Below are positions 17,704 through 26,936 of a stretch of 33,529 bases of DNA, one piece after another. Below the pieces are notes generated by a model that saw nothing but the letters and a program-made list of their open reading frames with translations, had not been told where the DNA came from and did no database searches. The translations under genes and the position numbers were made by a program. Source of the DNA: Gammaproteobacteria bacterium (lineage in GTDB: Bacteria > Pseudomonadota > Gammaproteobacteria > SZUA-229). Location: contig JAUVDN010000014.1 of NCBI GenBank assembly GCA_030595325.1, positions 1 to 33,529 of the forward strand, in the 5' to 3' direction. Each line of letters begins with the position of its first letter. Positions within the stretch are counted from its first letter, which is position 1.

Positions 17704-18231
17704 GTGCCAGCCAATAAAATACGCATCATAGGCATTGATCCCGGGTCTCGTTGTACGGGATATGGCGTTATCGACAGTGATGGATTTCGCCATGATTACG
17801 TTACCAGTGGATATGTGAAAATTAAAGGTGATGAACTGCCCGAGCGTTTGGGTATGATCTTTAATGAAATCAGTACCATTATCGAAAAATGGCAGCCACA
17901 GACCATGGGTATTGAGTTGGTGTTTGTGAATAAAAATGTCGATTCTGCATTAAAACTGGGGCAGGCAAGAGGTGCTGCTATCTGTGCCGGTACTAACGCA
18001 AAACTGGACGTAGGTGAATATACCCCCCGCGCGATCAAAAAAGCAGTGGTTGGTACTGGTTCGGCAGATAAACAGCAAATTCAACAGATGATGAAACTAT
18101 TGTTAAAACTCGACTTTGAACCGCAGAGTGATGAGGCGGACGGTTTAGCCATTGCAGTGTGTCATGCTAACCATATGCATGTGAAATCACTGGGTATCGG
18201 TACTAAAGTGCGCGGCGGACGCTGGAGATGA
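17704..18231 (+). CDS. ruvC: Crossover junction endodeoxyribonuclease RuvC
   Basis: A 175-residue Holliday-junction resolvase that cuts junctions brought by RuvAB. The four acidic catalytic residues of the RNase H-like fold can be placed: D12 in GIDPGSRCTGYG, E71 in GIELVF, and D143 and D146 in SDEADGLAIA. The start is a GTG without a clear ribosome site; no better start lies nearby. It is the first gene of ruvC-ruvA-ruvB. The 222 bp before it contain no gene that I can see. Confidence 0.96.
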   Translation: MPANKIRIIGIDPGSRCTGYGVIDSDGFRHDYVTSGYVKIKGDELPERLGMIFNEISTIIEKWQPQTMGIELVFVNKNVDSALKLGQARGAAICAGTNAKLDVGEYTPRAIKKAVVGTGSADKQQIQQMMKLLLKLDFEPQSDEADGLAIAVCHANHMHVKSLGIGTKVRGGRWR

Positions 18232-18238
18232 TGATCAG

Positions 18239-18832
18239 ATGATAGGAAGATTGCAGGGTATTATTTTAGAAAAGCAGCCGCCCACTATTTTGCTTGATGT
18301 TCAGGGGGTCGGTTATGAACTCGAAGCATCGATGTCGACATTTTATCATTTGCCCGAATGTGGTGAGAGCATCATATTGCACACGCATTTGGTGGTACGT
18401 GAAGATGCGCAATTGTTGTATGCCTTCCATTCATTATCCGAGCGGCTAATGTTTAGAAATCTGATAAAAATCAGTGGTGTTGGACCAAAATTGGCGCTTA
18501 CTATTCTATCTGGTATGAGCGCTGAAGATTTTACCCGTTGCATACTTGAAGAAGACAGCAAGGCTCTTACTAAGCTGCCTGGTGTAGGAAAAAAGACCGC
18601 GGAACGCCTGGTTATTGAGTTGAAAGATCGCCTCGAAAAAGACTCTTCGATTGCTCTGCCTGGCGCACCAGCGAAAATTGAGCGACAGTCAAACCCTGTC
18701 AATGATGCGGTGAGCGCATTGATATCGTTAGGTTATAAAGCACAGCAGGCGAGTCAGATGGTCCGGGATCTTGATGTTGAAGAAAAATCAACAGAAGAAA
18801 TAATTCGAGCTGCATTGCAGGGGGGCGCTTAA
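18239..18832 (+). CDS. ruvA: Holliday junction branch migration protein RuvA
   Basis: A 197-residue protein whose tetramer binds the four-way junction and seats two RuvB rings. Domain I (OB fold, [12 protein letters not shown], about 1-64), domain II with two helix-hairpin-helix motifs ([15 protein letters not shown] and [16 protein letters not shown]) and the flexible linker to the C-terminal RuvB-binding domain III (about 150-197, [12 protein letters not shown]) are all present. It starts 7 bp after ruvC and its stop overlaps the ruvB ATG by one base, so the three genes are one operon. Confidence 0.96.
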   Translation: MIGRLQGIILEKQPPTILLDVQGVGYELEASMSTFYHLPECGESIILHTHLVVREDAQLLYAFHSLSERLMFRNLIKISGVGPKLALTILSGMSAEDFTRCILEEDSKALTKLPGVGKKTAERLVIELKDRLEKDSSIALPGAPAKIERQSNPVNDAVSALISLGYKAQQASQMVRDLDVEEKSTEEIIRAALQGGA

Positions 18833-19899
18833 TGAGTGATAACCCTATATTGTCAGCAGAAAATATCGAAGGTGAAATTGCTATAGATAAGTCGATTCGG
18901 CCTCAGTATCTAAAAGATTATAGAGGACAGCCTGCGGTAACCGAGCAGCTCGATATTTTTATACCAGCGGCGAAAGCAAGGCATGAAGCGCTGGACCACG
19001 TATTGTTCTTTGGTCCGCCGGGTCTGGGCAAAACCACTCTGGCGCATATTGTTGCTAATGAAATGGGTGCTACTTTACATTCAACTTCGGGTCCGGTTCT
19101 GGAAAAGCAGGGTGATCTGGCAGCTCTACTCACAAACCTTGAGCCACATGACGTTTTGTTTATCGATGAGATTCATCGTTTAAGCCCAGTGGTTGAAGAA
19201 GTACTGTATCCGGCGATGGAAGATCATCAGCTGGATATTATGATCGGCGAAGGGCCTGCTGCACGTTCTATTAAATTGGATTTGCCACCATTTACCCTGG
19301 TGGGCGCAACCACGCGAGCTGGGTCGTTAACCTCACCGTTGCGTGATCGTTTTGGCATCGTATTACGTCTGGATTTCTATAATCAAAACGACTTGAGACA
19401 TATCGTAAAACGTTCCGCTGATATTCTGAACGTACAGATTGATACCGAAGGCGCGGCAGAAATTGCCCAGCGCGCACGTGGTACGCCACGAATTGTTAAC
19501 CGTTTATTACGACGTGTACGTGATTACGCTGAAGTAAAAGCAGATGGCAATGTAAATGAAGATATTGCTGCAAAAGCACTGGAATTATTAAAAGTGGATC
19601 CATTGGGTTTTGATATAATGGACCGGCGATTATTGTTGGCGATCATCGAAAAATTCAATGGTGGCCCGGTCGGTGTTGTTAATCTGGCTGCAGCCATCGG
19701 TGAAGAGCGAGAAACTATCGAAGACGTCATTGAACCGTATCTTATTCAGCAGGGTTATCTGATGCGCACGCCGAGAGGTCGAATTGCCACTGCGAATGTG
19801 TACAAACATTTTGGTTTACATGCGCCTGCTAACTTAAATAATGAACTGAGTAGCGATGCAGGTACTGAATTGATACCTGATAAGGATATGTTCGATTAG
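18832..19899 (+). CDS. ruvB: Holliday junction DNA helicase RuvB
   Basis: A 355-residue AAA+ motor that drives branch migration. Walker [12 protein letters not shown] is at about 62-72, Walker B with the DEIH signature follows ([10 protein letters not shown]), then sensor 1 in [11 protein letters not shown] and the Arg-rich sensor 2 [14 protein letters not shown]. The C-terminal winged-helix DNA-binding domain closes with [12 protein letters not shown]. About 15 extra residues after that are variable. Its start overlaps the ruvA stop. The Tol-Pal cluster begins 68 bp further on, a neighbourhood common in gammaproteobacteria. Confidence 0.97.
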   Translation: MSDNPILSAENIEGEIAIDKSIRPQYLKDYRGQPAVTEQLDIFIPAAKARHEALDHVLFFGPPGLGKTTLAHIVANEMGATLHSTSGPVLEKQGDLAALLTNLEPHDVLFIDEIHRLSPVVEEVLYPAMEDHQLDIMIGEGPAARSIKLDLPPFTLVGATTRAGSLTSPLRDRFGIVLRLDFYNQNDLRHIVKRSADILNVQIDTEGAAEIAQRARGTPRIVNRLLRRVRDYAEVKADGNVNEDIAAKALELLKVDPLGFDIMDRRLLLAIIEKFNGGPVGVVNLAAAIGEERETIEDVIEPYLIQQGYLMRTPRGRIATANVYKHFGLHAPANLNNELSSDAGTELIPDKDMFD

Positions 19900-19967
19900 T
19901 CCTTTTTAAATGGTCACGCCATAAAGTAACTGCACAAAATAACACCATAAAATAATAATAAATAAAA

Positions 19968-20447
19968 ATGAGTTCACAACAAAAGGAATTTTCCTGGCCA
20001 ATTCGTGTCTACTACGAAGATACCGATTCAGGAGGCGTGGTTTATTATGCAAATTACCTGAAATTTATGGAACGGGCACGTACAGAACTATTGCGCAGTA
20101 TCGGATACGAGCAGGATAAATTACAACAAGAGCGGGGAATTATATTTGCCGTGCATAATGCAAATATTCAATATAAAAAACCAGCCAGATTTAATGACGA
20201 GTTAAAAGTGATTACATCGATAACATCGCTGGGTAAAGCCAGTATACATTTTAAACAATCCATCATGCTTGTATCATCAAGTCACCTTGAATCATCGCAT
20301 CAGTCGGCTGCAGTCAGCGGTCGTGCGGCATTATTGTCTGATGCAGAAATAAAAATTGCCTGCCTTAATGCTGAAAAATTTACACCGCAGAGTATTCCTG
20401 CATCAATAACAGAAAAAATTAATACGGAGTTTTATTGTGGAAGCTGA
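19968..20447 (+). CDS. ybgC: Tol-Pal-associated acyl-CoA thioesterase YbgC
   Basis: A 159-residue hot-dog thioesterase that hydrolyses short or medium acyl-CoA thioesters and is encoded with Tol-Pal in most gammaproteobacteria. The active-site segment YYEDTDSGGVVYYANYL is intact, with the catalytic Asp in EDTD; MERARTELLR follows. The C-terminal part after about residue 100 is more divergent. The sequence before the ATG is a run of A and T without a ribosome site, which suggests weak or unusual initiation. Its 3' end overlaps tolQ by 11 bp. Confidence 0.92.
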   Translation: MSSQQKEFSWPIRVYYEDTDSGGVVYYANYLKFMERARTELLRSIGYEQDKLQQERGIIFAVHNANIQYKKPARFNDELKVITSITSLGKASIHFKQSIMLVSSSHLESSHQSAAVSGRAALLSDAEIKIACLNAEKFTPQSIPASITEKINTEFYCGS

Positions 20448-21120
20448 TATGTCCTTGTTTTCATTGGTAACGCGCGCAAGCATTTTGGTTCAGATAGTAA
20501 TGATTATCTTACTTAGTGCATCGGTTCTATCGTGGGTGATCATCGTTCTTAAATTTAAAGTGCTTAATCTGGCAAAAGATGAAGCAATGCGGTTTGAAGA
20601 TCAATTTTGGTCTGGAATTAATCTATCAGACCTGTATCAACAGGTTAAGCGTAAAACAGATGAGCGTCGCGGAGTCGCAAAAATATTTGAGTCTGGATTT
20701 TCAGAATATATCCGCACCCATAAAGTTAAAACAAATACTGAGATGATGCTGGCTAGTGTGCAGCGAAGCATGAAAGTTGCTGTTGCGCGAGAAGAAGATT
20801 ATCTGGATTCACATCTATCGACGCTAGCAACCATAGGCTCGATCAGTCCCTATATTGGCTTGTTCGGTACTGTGTGGGGAATCATGCGCTCTTTCATCGC
20901 GCTGGGAGCCGTCGAACATGCCAGCCTTGCCATGGTAGCTCCGGGTATTGCAGAAGCATTAATCGCAACAGCGATGGGTTTGTTTGCAGCGATTCCTGCT
21001 GTAATTGCATATAACCGATATGCAGAGAGGGTTGATCGCTTATCGAGTAGTTATGAAAACTTCGCGGAAGAATTGGCCACTATCTTACAGCGCCAGAACA
21101 ACGCTGTGGAAAAGGCATAA
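20437..21120 (+). CDS. tolQ: Tol-Pal system proton channel subunit TolQ
   Basis: A 227-residue inner-membrane protein of the MotA/TolQ/ExbB family. Three membrane segments are visible: one near residues 13-35, and a pair at about 130-155 and 165-195 with the conserved GLFGTVWGIM and the small-residue-rich GIAEALIATAMGLFAAIPAV, which line the proton path. Two starts are possible. The GTG chosen here has GGAG 7 nt upstream and gives an N-terminus like that of E. coli; the ATG at 20449 has GGAA 6 nt upstream. With TolR it uses the proton gradient to energise TolA. Confidence 0.95.
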   Translation: MEADMSLFSLVTRASILVQIVMIILLSASVLSWVIIVLKFKVLNLAKDEAMRFEDQFWSGINLSDLYQQVKRKTDERRGVAKIFESGFSEYIRTHKVKTNTEMMLASVQRSMKVAVAREEDYLDSHLSTLATIGSISPYIGLFGTVWGIMRSFIALGAVEHASLAMVAPGIAEALIATAMGLFAAIPAVIAYNRYAERVDRLSSSYENFAEELATILQRQNNAVEKA

Positions 21121-21129
21121 GGTTCTGTA

Positions 21130-21540
21130 ATGGCTAAAAAACGTCGTGCAGTTGCTGAAATTAATGTTGTGCCTTATATCGACGTCATGTTGGTACTGCT
21201 AATTATCTTTATGATAACCGCACCTATTGTGCAGCAAGGTATTGAAATCGAATTGCCAAAAGTAGCGGCAAATTCGTTACCGCCGGAACAGCAGGAACCA
21301 ATAATATTAACCGTGAGTAAAACCGGTGAATATTATTTAAATGTGGGTGATAATTTAAAAAAGCCGGTCAGTGATGAAGTGGTCATGCAGCGTGTTTCTT
21401 TAATATTGAAACAGAAACCTCGAATTCCTGTTCTGGTGCGCGGAGATAAAGACGTTGCTTATGGCTCGGTGACAACAGCGATGGTTTTATTGCAATCAGC
21501 GGGTGTCGAAAAAGTAGGATTAATGACTGATCAGCCTTAA
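21130..21540 (+). CDS. tolR: Tol-Pal system protein TolR
   Basis: A 136-residue ExbD/TolR protein with a short cytoplasmic start, one membrane helix (about 17-37) and a periplasmic domain that can bind peptidoglycan. The essential membrane Asp is D18 in VVPYIDVMLVLLI. The periplasmic part ends in the family's YGSVTTAMVLLQSAGVEKVGLMT segment. It begins 9 bp after tolQ and forms with it the stator-like motor complex. Confidence 0.95.
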   Translation: MAKKRRAVAEINVVPYIDVMLVLLIIFMITAPIVQQGIEIELPKVAANSLPPEQQEPIILTVSKTGEYYLNVGDNLKKPVSDEVVMQRVSLILKQKPRIPVLVRGDKDVAYGSVTTAMVLLQSAGVEKVGLMTDQP

Positions 21541-21575
21541 CAGGCTGGTTAGTGATAGTTAACAGGATTATATGA

Positions 21576-22487
21576 ATGAATTCAGCCGGTTTATTTTCTG
21601 AATTAAAAAAGCATCCATGGATTATGGCACTGGTGATACTGGTGCACATTGGTGTGATTTTATTACTTAGTATGAATCTGCTGGATAATAATAAACCGCC
21701 GGTGCCGGCATCGCAGAAGCATAAAATTATCGATGCGGTTGTAGTTGATGCAAAGTTGTACGATGAAAAAAAGAAACAGAAAAAGCGGGCTGAGCAGAAA
21801 AAAATTGAGGATAAAAAGGCAGCAAAGAAACGGGAAGCTGACAAGAAGCGTTTAGCGGATAAGAAAAAAAAGCAGGAGCTTGAGCGTAAAAAGAAAGTAG
21901 AGAAAAAACGTCTGGTTGAAAAGAAGAAGCAACTAAAGGTTGCAGCGGACAAGAAAAAAGCTCTGGTCATCGCTAAAAAGAAAGAAGCCGATCGTAAGTT
22001 AAAAGAGAAACAGATCAAAGAAAAAAAGGCAAGGGAAATGAAAGCCGCCGAATTAAAAGAAAGGCAACGATTAGAAGTTGAAAAACAACGTAAGATTAAA
22101 GAAGAGAAGCAACGGCGGGCAGAAGAAAAGGCTGAGTTTGAACAAGCACTGATCGAAGAAGAGCGGCTCGAAGAAGAAGCTCGGGCTCGCGCTGTGCGTG
22201 CAGCAAGGCTGCAGACCCTGCGTGATAAATACATTATCCAGATTGCGCAAAAAGTTGAAAACAACTGGTTACGTCCGGTTTCCAATAGTAAAGGTCAGAG
22301 TTGTGAAGTGATCGTGACGCAGACGATGATGGGTGACGTTATCGATGTTAAAGTACAATCTTGTACCAGTGATAATGCTTTTCAGCGTTCGGTAGAGCGT
22401 GCGGTTCGTAAGGCGTCACCACTGCCGATGCCGCCTGACCCTGAATTATATGATAGAGAAATCTACTTTAAATTTAAACCACGTTAA
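21576..22487 (+). CDS. tolA: Tol-Pal system spanning protein TolA
   Basis: A 303-residue periplasm-spanning protein. Domain I is a single membrane helix (about 15-35) with the SxxxH-like region WIMALVILVHIGVILLLS shortened at the front. Domain II (about 55-205) is a long charged helix, almost entirely Lys, Glu, Ala and Arg. Domain III (about 210-303) is the globular Pal/TolB-contacting domain with a disulfide-capable Cys pair (SCEV and QSCTSD). A long opposite-strand frame across domain II is a by-product of the Lys/Glu-rich codons. It ends in the first unit of a 14-bp tandem repeat. Confidence 0.94.
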   Translation: MNSAGLFSELKKHPWIMALVILVHIGVILLLSMNLLDNNKPPVPASQKHKIIDAVVVDAKLYDEKKKQKKRAEQKKIEDKKAAKKREADKKRLADKKKKQELERKKKVEKKRLVEKKKQLKVAADKKKALVIAKKKEADRKLKEKQIKEKKAREMKAAELKERQRLEVEKQRKIKEEKQRRAEEKAEFEQALIEEERLEEEARARAVRAARLQTLRDKYIIQIAQKVENNWLRPVSNSKGQSCEVIVTQTMMGDVIDVKVQSCTSDNAFQRSVERAVRKASPLPMPPDPELYDREIYFKFKPR

Positions 22488-22519
22488 AGTGACTACGCTA
22501 AATTAACCACGCTAAATAA
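22478..22519. repeat. Three tandem 14-bp repeats over the tolA stop codon
   Basis: Three abutting 14-mers: ACCACGTTAAAGTG, ACTACGCTAAATTA and ACCACGCTAAATAA. The first contains the last tolA codons and its TAA stop. The units differ at a few positions only, so the stop-codon region seems to have been duplicated twice in tandem. They fill most of the tolA-tolB gap. Confidence 0.75.
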
Positions 22520-22549
22520 AGCGCGTAAAAATTTTATGATTAATAAATT

Positions 22550-23845
22550 ATGATAAAAAAATTAATAACAGGACTATTCTGCCTATGTTTTACTTCAATG
22601 GCTCAAGCAGTTTTAAAGATTGATATAACAGAAGGTTTTGAAGGTGCGCTACCTATCGCAGTCATTCCCTTTCAATGGAATGGCACTGCAAAAACAGTCA
22701 ATGGTGATGTTTCCGCAATCATCATGTCTGATCTGGCACGCAGTGGAAAGTTTTCACCTGTGGCTGAAAAAGATCTGATTGCGCGTCCACAGACACTTGC
22801 TGATGTGCATTACAAAACCTGGCGTATTGCTGGCATGGACCATATCGTTATCGGCAGTGTAACAAAGCAGACAAATGGAACATATCAGGTGCAGTTTCGT
22901 TTAATTGATATATTAAAAGCAAAGCAGGTGTTGGGTTATAACTTTTCAGCGACAGACAAAACCTTGCGTGGTGTCGCTCATCAGATAAGTGATTATATCT
23001 TTAGTCATATTACAAACTTGCCGGGTGCGTTTAATACACGTATTGCCTACGTGACATTAAACCGTAGCAAAAACTTGTATAAAGCACGATTACAGATTTC
23101 TGATACCGACGGTTATAACCCACAGACACTTTTGACATCGGATGAGCCAATCATGTCACCTGCCTGGTCCCCTGATGGTTCTGAGTTGGCTTATGTTTCA
23201 TTTGAAAGTGGTCAGGCTGAAATCTATACCCACAATATTCGCACAGGAGTAAGAAAGAGTCGTTCAAAGTATAAAGGCTTGAATGGTTCACCTGCCTGGT
23301 CGCATGATGGTAAAAAGCTGGCGCTGACCTTATCAAAAGACGGTAACCCAGATATTTACATCTTAAATTTATCTGATAATAAGTTGCAACGCCTAACCAA
23401 TCACTGGTCAATTGATACCGAAGCTGTCTGGTCAGCAGATGGAAAATCTGTTATTTACACCTCCAGTCGCAGTGGTAAACCTCAGTTATACAGGCAGGCT
23501 GTACATTCTGGCTCAAAACCTGAGCGATTGACCTATGAAGGTAACTATAATGCCAGTGCCAGTGTTTCTGCGGATGGCAAACATATCGCTTATGTGCACG
23601 GTGAAGGCAATGTATTTCGTATCGCTGTTTTAGAACTGGCGACTAAATCTTCTAGAATTTTAACTGATGGTCCATTGGATGAATCGCCTGAATATGCACC
23701 GAACAATAGTATTATCTTGTTTGCTTCACAAGAAAAAAGGCAGGCTGTTTTAGCTGGTGTCTCGGTAGACGGCCGTCAGAAGCAACGCCTGGAATTTAGC
23801 GATGGAGAAGTTAGAGAGCCTTCTTGGGCTGCTGTTCGATACTAG
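22550..23845 (+). CDS. tolB: Tol-Pal system periplasmic protein TolB
   Basis: A 431-residue periplasmic protein with a cleavable signal peptide (first about 20 residues, ending MAQA). An N-terminal domain (about 25-160, IAVIPFQWNG) is followed by a six-bladed beta propeller built of repeats such as SPAWSPDGSELAYVS, SPAWSHDGKKLALT and EAVWSADGKSVIYTS. The propeller binds Pal, and the mature N-terminus contacts TolA. All blades appear intact and length is normal. It lies in the standard place between tolA and pal. Confidence 0.96.
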   Translation: MIKKLITGLFCLCFTSMAQAVLKIDITEGFEGALPIAVIPFQWNGTAKTVNGDVSAIIMSDLARSGKFSPVAEKDLIARPQTLADVHYKTWRIAGMDHIVIGSVTKQTNGTYQVQFRLIDILKAKQVLGYNFSATDKTLRGVAHQISDYIFSHITNLPGAFNTRIAYVTLNRSKNLYKARLQISDTDGYNPQTLLTSDEPIMSPAWSPDGSELAYVSFESGQAEIYTHNIRTGVRKSRSKYKGLNGSPAWSHDGKKLALTLSKDGNPDIYILNLSDNKLQRLTNHWSIDTEAVWSADGKSVIYTSSRSGKPQLYRQAVHSGSKPERLTYEGNYNASASVSADGKHIAYVHGEGNVFRIAVLELATKSSRILTDGPLDESPEYAPNNSIILFASQEKRQAVLAGVSVDGRQKQRLEFSDGEVREPSWAAVRY

Positions 23846-23926
23846 AAGCTAATGGCCGCTTTGTTGGCGATTATAAAATGAGAAAAAATAATTATCTGGA
23901 CAAAAATAACAATGAGGTTTTTTTAG

Positions 23927-24484
23927 ATGAAAAAATTATTATTAATATCCATGCTAGTGCTATCAGTAGCTGCCTGCGGAGAAAGAATCAAGCCTGATGA
24001 TGAAACAACAGGTGAGAATGGTCAGGGAAGTGCTGGGCAAGATGGTGCTACTGCCGGTGGTATTGGTGCTGGTTCCGGTGCAGGTGGTACAGTGTTAGAA
24101 AGCGGCAAATTAGTGTCTTATGAAAAGAACGCTATTAATGATCCAAACAATGTACTGTCTGAAAAAGTCGTTTATTTCGCTTACGACAGTAATACAGTGG
24201 GTGATGATTACCTAGAACTGGTTAAGCATCATGGCAAGTACCTGTCATTTAATGCAGGTGCCAGTGTTCGTCTGGAAGGTCACGCTGATGAACGTGGTAC
24301 ACGTGAATACAATGTTGCACTGGCCGAAAATCGTGCACAGGCTGTTAAGCAGATTATGTTATACGAGGGTGCGAGCAATGATCAGATATCTGTCATCAGT
24401 TATGGTGAGGAAAAACCTGTCGCTTTCGGTCATGATGATGAATCGATGAGTCTAAACCGTCGTGCTGAGATAGTTTATCAATAA
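23927..24484 (+). CDS. pal: Peptidoglycan-associated lipoprotein Pal
   Basis: A 185-residue outer-membrane lipoprotein with the lipobox VAAC and the lipidated Cys at residue 17. A flexible linker of about 50 residues, very rich in Gly, Ala and Ser, follows; it is longer than in E. coli Pal. The OmpA-like domain (about 78-185) binds peptidoglycan, with VYFAYDSNTV, the LEGHADERGTREYN motif and LNRRAEI. A GAGG ribosome site stands 9 nt before the ATG. It is the Tol-Pal anchor to the cell wall. Confidence 0.96.
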   Translation: MKKLLLISMLVLSVAACGERIKPDDETTGENGQGSAGQDGATAGGIGAGSGAGGTVLESGKLVSYEKNAINDPNNVLSEKVVYFAYDSNTVGDDYLELVKHHGKYLSFNAGASVRLEGHADERGTREYNVALAENRAQAVKQIMLYEGASNDQISVISYGEEKPVAFGHDDESMSLNRRAEIVYQ

Positions 24485-24552
24485 ATGGCTGAATGATATA
24501 AAATGTTCTGCTTTTAATGATTAGAGTCTAAATAGTCAGGCTCTATAAAGTA

Positions 24553-25359
24553 ATGAAACACGAGAGAAACATGCGTGAAATAAAAAGAATAGGCGTCATA
24601 GTTTGCAGCTTAATCGCAGGATCACTGGTCACGGGTTCGGTTTTGGCCGAAGATACCAGCCTTGCAAATCTGAGTGATAAACAACGAATTCAACGACTGG
24701 AACGTATGTTGGATTCAGATGTTTTGCGTGAGCAGATGCAGACAGTGCAGTCATTACGTGAAGAAATCTCTTCATTGCGTGAACTTGTTGAACAGCAGGA
24801 TTATGAACTGGAAGGCATGAAACAGCGTCAGCGAAATTTATACCTTGATATGGATCGTCGTATAAATAATGCAGAGGCCGGTGGTCGTAATGGTGCTAGA
24901 ACAACTGCGCCGGTACCGCCACCTAGTTCATCTGCATCAAAGGCTGTAATCCCTGTGGTGGTTGCCGGCGATAATGATGGTCAAGCAGCTTATTCGAAAG
25001 CATTTTCTTTGTTAAAAGAAGGACAGTATGAGCAGTCTATAAAATCTTTTGAAGCGTTTAAAGTTAGTTACCCAAACAGTAAATACGCAGACAATGCTCA
25101 GTACTGGTTAGGTGAGGCTAATTACGTGTCACGTGATTACAAAAAAGCGCTATCGGCATTTCAGCAATTAATTGCACAGTACCCGGAGAGTTCAAAAAAT
25201 CCTGGTGCACGATTAAAAATTGGTTATGTCTACTTTGAGATAAAGAACTGGTCTGCCGCTCGAGAAGCACTGCAGCAGGTAATAACGCTTTACCCTGATA
25301 CCACCGTTGCCAAAAAAGCAAACGAGCGCCTGCAACGGATGAAGCGAGAAGGGCATTAG
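24553..25359 (+). CDS. cpoB: Cell division coordinator CpoB (YbgF)
   Basis: A 268-residue periplasmic protein linked to TolA, which coordinates outer-membrane constriction with peptidoglycan synthesis. A signal peptide (ending VLA before ED) is followed by a trimerising coiled coil (about 40-105), a Pro/Ser/Ala linker and a C-terminal TPR domain with the AYSKAFSLLKEGQYEQSI, YPNSKYADNAQYWLGE and QYPESSKNPGARLKIG repeats. The first ATG adds six residues; the ATG at 24571 has GAGAG just before it and may be the real start. Its stop codon lies in the loop of the terminator that ends the cluster. Confidence 0.93.
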   Translation: MKHERNMREIKRIGVIVCSLIAGSLVTGSVLAEDTSLANLSDKQRIQRLERMLDSDVLREQMQTVQSLREEISSLRELVEQQDYELEGMKQRQRNLYLDMDRRINNAEAGGRNGARTTAPVPPPSSSASKAVIPVVVAGDNDGQAAYSKAFSLLKEGQYEQSIKSFEAFKVSYPNSKYADNAQYWLGEANYVSRDYKKALSAFQQLIAQYPESSKNPGARLKIGYVYFEIKNWSAAREALQQVITLYPDTTVAKKANERLQRMKREGH

Positions 25360-25381
25360 TCTTTGAGGCTGGCCCTTCTTT
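25347..25381 (+). terminator. Terminator of the Tol-Pal cluster
   Basis: AGAAGGGC (25347-25354) pairs perfectly with GCCCTTCT (25372-25379), followed by TT. The 17-nt loop contains the cpoB stop codon and a small inner stem. The T run is short, so efficiency may be partial. Confidence 0.55.
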
Positions 25382-25428
25382 ATACCAGCTATCACTAAGA
25401 CCAGCCTTATAAACTGTTATCCACCGTT

Positions 25429-26106
25429 ATGCCGCAAGCACAAACACCTCAAGATCAAAAAGACAAGTCACGTCTAAAGATAACTGAAATATTTCACTCG
25501 TTACAAGGCGAGGCCCGTAATATTGGATTACCTACGGTATTCATCAGGCTTACTGGCTGTCCACTGCGCTGTGGTTATTGTGATACAGCTTATGCTTTTA
25601 GCGGTGGAGAGTGGATGGAGATAGAATCCATTCTTGATGAAATCAAACAGTACAATTGCTCGCATATTACCGTTACCGGTGGTGAGCCATTGGCACAGAA
25701 AAACTGCCTCAATCTTCTTAATCAGTTATGTGATTCCGGTTACGATGTTTCTCTTGAAACAAGTGGTGCCTTGCTCGTTGATAAGGTGGATGGACGAGTA
25801 GTTAAAATAATTGATGTAAAAACACCTGCTTCAGGCGAGGTCAGTAAGAATAAATTTGAAAATTTTGTTCTGCTAAATGAAAATGACCAGCTGAAATTTG
25901 TTATCTGTGATGAAGCGGACTACCTCTGGAGTAAACAGCTAATCGCTGAGAAACAGCTGGAACATCGATGTGAAATTCTATTTTCACCCAGTCATGAGCA
26001 GTTGGATGCAGTTACACTGGCAGACTGGATATTAAAAGATCAGCTCAATGTTCGTTTTCAAATACAACTGCACAAATATCTATGGGGCGATAAACCCGGT
26101 GTTTAA
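25429..26106 (+). CDS. queE: 7-carboxy-7-deazaguanine synthase QueE
   Basis: A 225-residue radical-SAM enzyme that turns 6-carboxytetrahydropterin into 7-carboxy-7-deazaguanine in the queuosine and preQ0 pathway. The [4Fe-4S] cysteines C44, C48 and C51 stand in GCPLRCGYCDT, preceded by the substrate-binding EIFHSLQGE. The SAM-binding ITVTGGEP follows at about 80-90. The first 15 residues are polar and may not be conserved. It is followed by queC 62 bp on, the usual partner and the next step. Confidence 0.95.
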   Translation: MPQAQTPQDQKDKSRLKITEIFHSLQGEARNIGLPTVFIRLTGCPLRCGYCDTAYAFSGGEWMEIESILDEIKQYNCSHITVTGGEPLAQKNCLNLLNQLCDSGYDVSLETSGALLVDKVDGRVVKIIDVKTPASGEVSKNKFENFVLLNENDQLKFVICDEADYLWSKQLIAEKQLEHRCEILFSPSHEQLDAVTLADWILKDQLNVRFQIQLHKYLWGDKPGV

Positions 26107-26168
26107 AAAAATACTGAATTGGCAGATGTTATGTATTTCTTATACACCGGTTCAAGCTGAGTGCGTTT

Positions 26169-26861
26169 ATGCCAGACGCTGAAAAATCTAAAGCTATCGT
26201 TCTGTTATCTGGTGGTCTGGATTCGGCGACCGTTCTGGCTGTAGCCAGGCAGAATTTTGAGTGCCATGCCTTAAGCTTTGATTATGGGCAGCGCAGCCTG
26301 TCTGAAATTAATGCGGCTAAGCAACTGGCGGAGCTTTACACCATTAATCACCAGGTGGTAAGAATAGATACCGGTGTTATGACTGGCTCTGCATTAACAG
26401 ATGCTTCTATCGCTGTGCCGGATGTCGTCAGTGAGCCTGAAGAGGTTACAGGCATCCCTGTGACGTATGTGCCAGCGAGAAATACACTGTTCCTATCCTA
26501 TGCGTTGGCCGTGGCTGAAGTGATGGAGTCCAAAGACATCTTCATCGGCATTAATGCGGTTGATTATTCGGGGTACCCAGACTGTCGACCTGAATTTATC
26601 AATGCTTATGAAAAAATGGCAAACCTTGCAACTAAAGCAGGGGTTGAGGGAAATCACCTGCGTATACATACGCCGCTCATCGATAAGAGCAAGGCTGAGA
26701 TTATTAAAATAGGGGATGGTCTCGGACTGGATTATTCGTTAACAGTGTCCTGTTATCAAGCAAATGAGCAGGGAGAAGGCTGTGGAAATTGTGATTCTTG
26801 CCAATTAAGGCAAAAAGGTTTTGAGGATGCAGGTATTGCTGATCCGACACGCTATTTTTAG
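26169..26861 (+). CDS. queC: 7-cyano-7-deazaguanine (preQ0) synthase QueC
   Basis: A 230-residue ATP-dependent enzyme that converts 7-carboxy-7-deazaguanine and ammonia to preQ0. The ATP loop [10 protein letters not shown] is at 12-21. [13 protein letters not shown] and [15 protein letters not shown] are family hallmarks. Four zinc-binding cysteines are present: C195, C205, C208 and C211 ([10 protein letters not shown]). Length is normal. It probably shares a transcript with queE and is followed by a weak hairpin terminator and tRNA-Lys. The remaining queuosine genes are not in the window. Confidence 0.96.
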   Translation: MPDAEKSKAIVLLSGGLDSATVLAVARQNFECHALSFDYGQRSLSEINAAKQLAELYTINHQVVRIDTGVMTGSALTDASIAVPDVVSEPEEVTGIPVTYVPARNTLFLSYALAVAEVMESKDIFIGINAVDYSGYPDCRPEFINAYEKMANLATKAGVEGNHLRIHTPLIDKSKAEIIKIGDGLGLDYSLTVSCYQANEQGEGCGNCDSCQLRQKGFEDAGIADPTRYF

Positions 26862-26868
26862 TGTGAAT

Positions 26869-26890
26869 ATCGCTTGATGCGATTGTTTTT
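26869..26890 (+). terminator. Candidate weak terminator of queC
   Basis: ATCGC and GCGAT close a TTGAT loop and are followed by TGTTTTT. The 5-bp stem is short. Its T run overlaps the -35 box of the candidate tRNA promoter. Confidence 0.4.
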
Positions 26891-26911
26891 CGGCCCAACT
26901 CCATGTAAGAT
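26883..26911 (+). promoter_or_regulatory. Candidate tRNA-Lys promoter with GC-rich discriminator
   Basis: TTGTTT (26883-26888) and TAAGAT (26906-26911) are spaced by 17 bp. The sequence after the -10 box, TCGCGCC, is GC-rich, as in stringently controlled stable-RNA promoters. Start of transcription would fall about 20 nt before the tRNA. Confidence 0.45.
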
Positions 26912-26936
26912 TCGCGCCTCTTGAAAAAGAAACAGT

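Noticed and set aside
21383-22285. 300-codon open frame on the minus strand opposite tolA, very rich in Ser and Phe
   Set aside because: It is the antisense of the Lys/Glu-rich tolA helix; the composition follows from AAA/GAA codons and no known domain or start site supports it.
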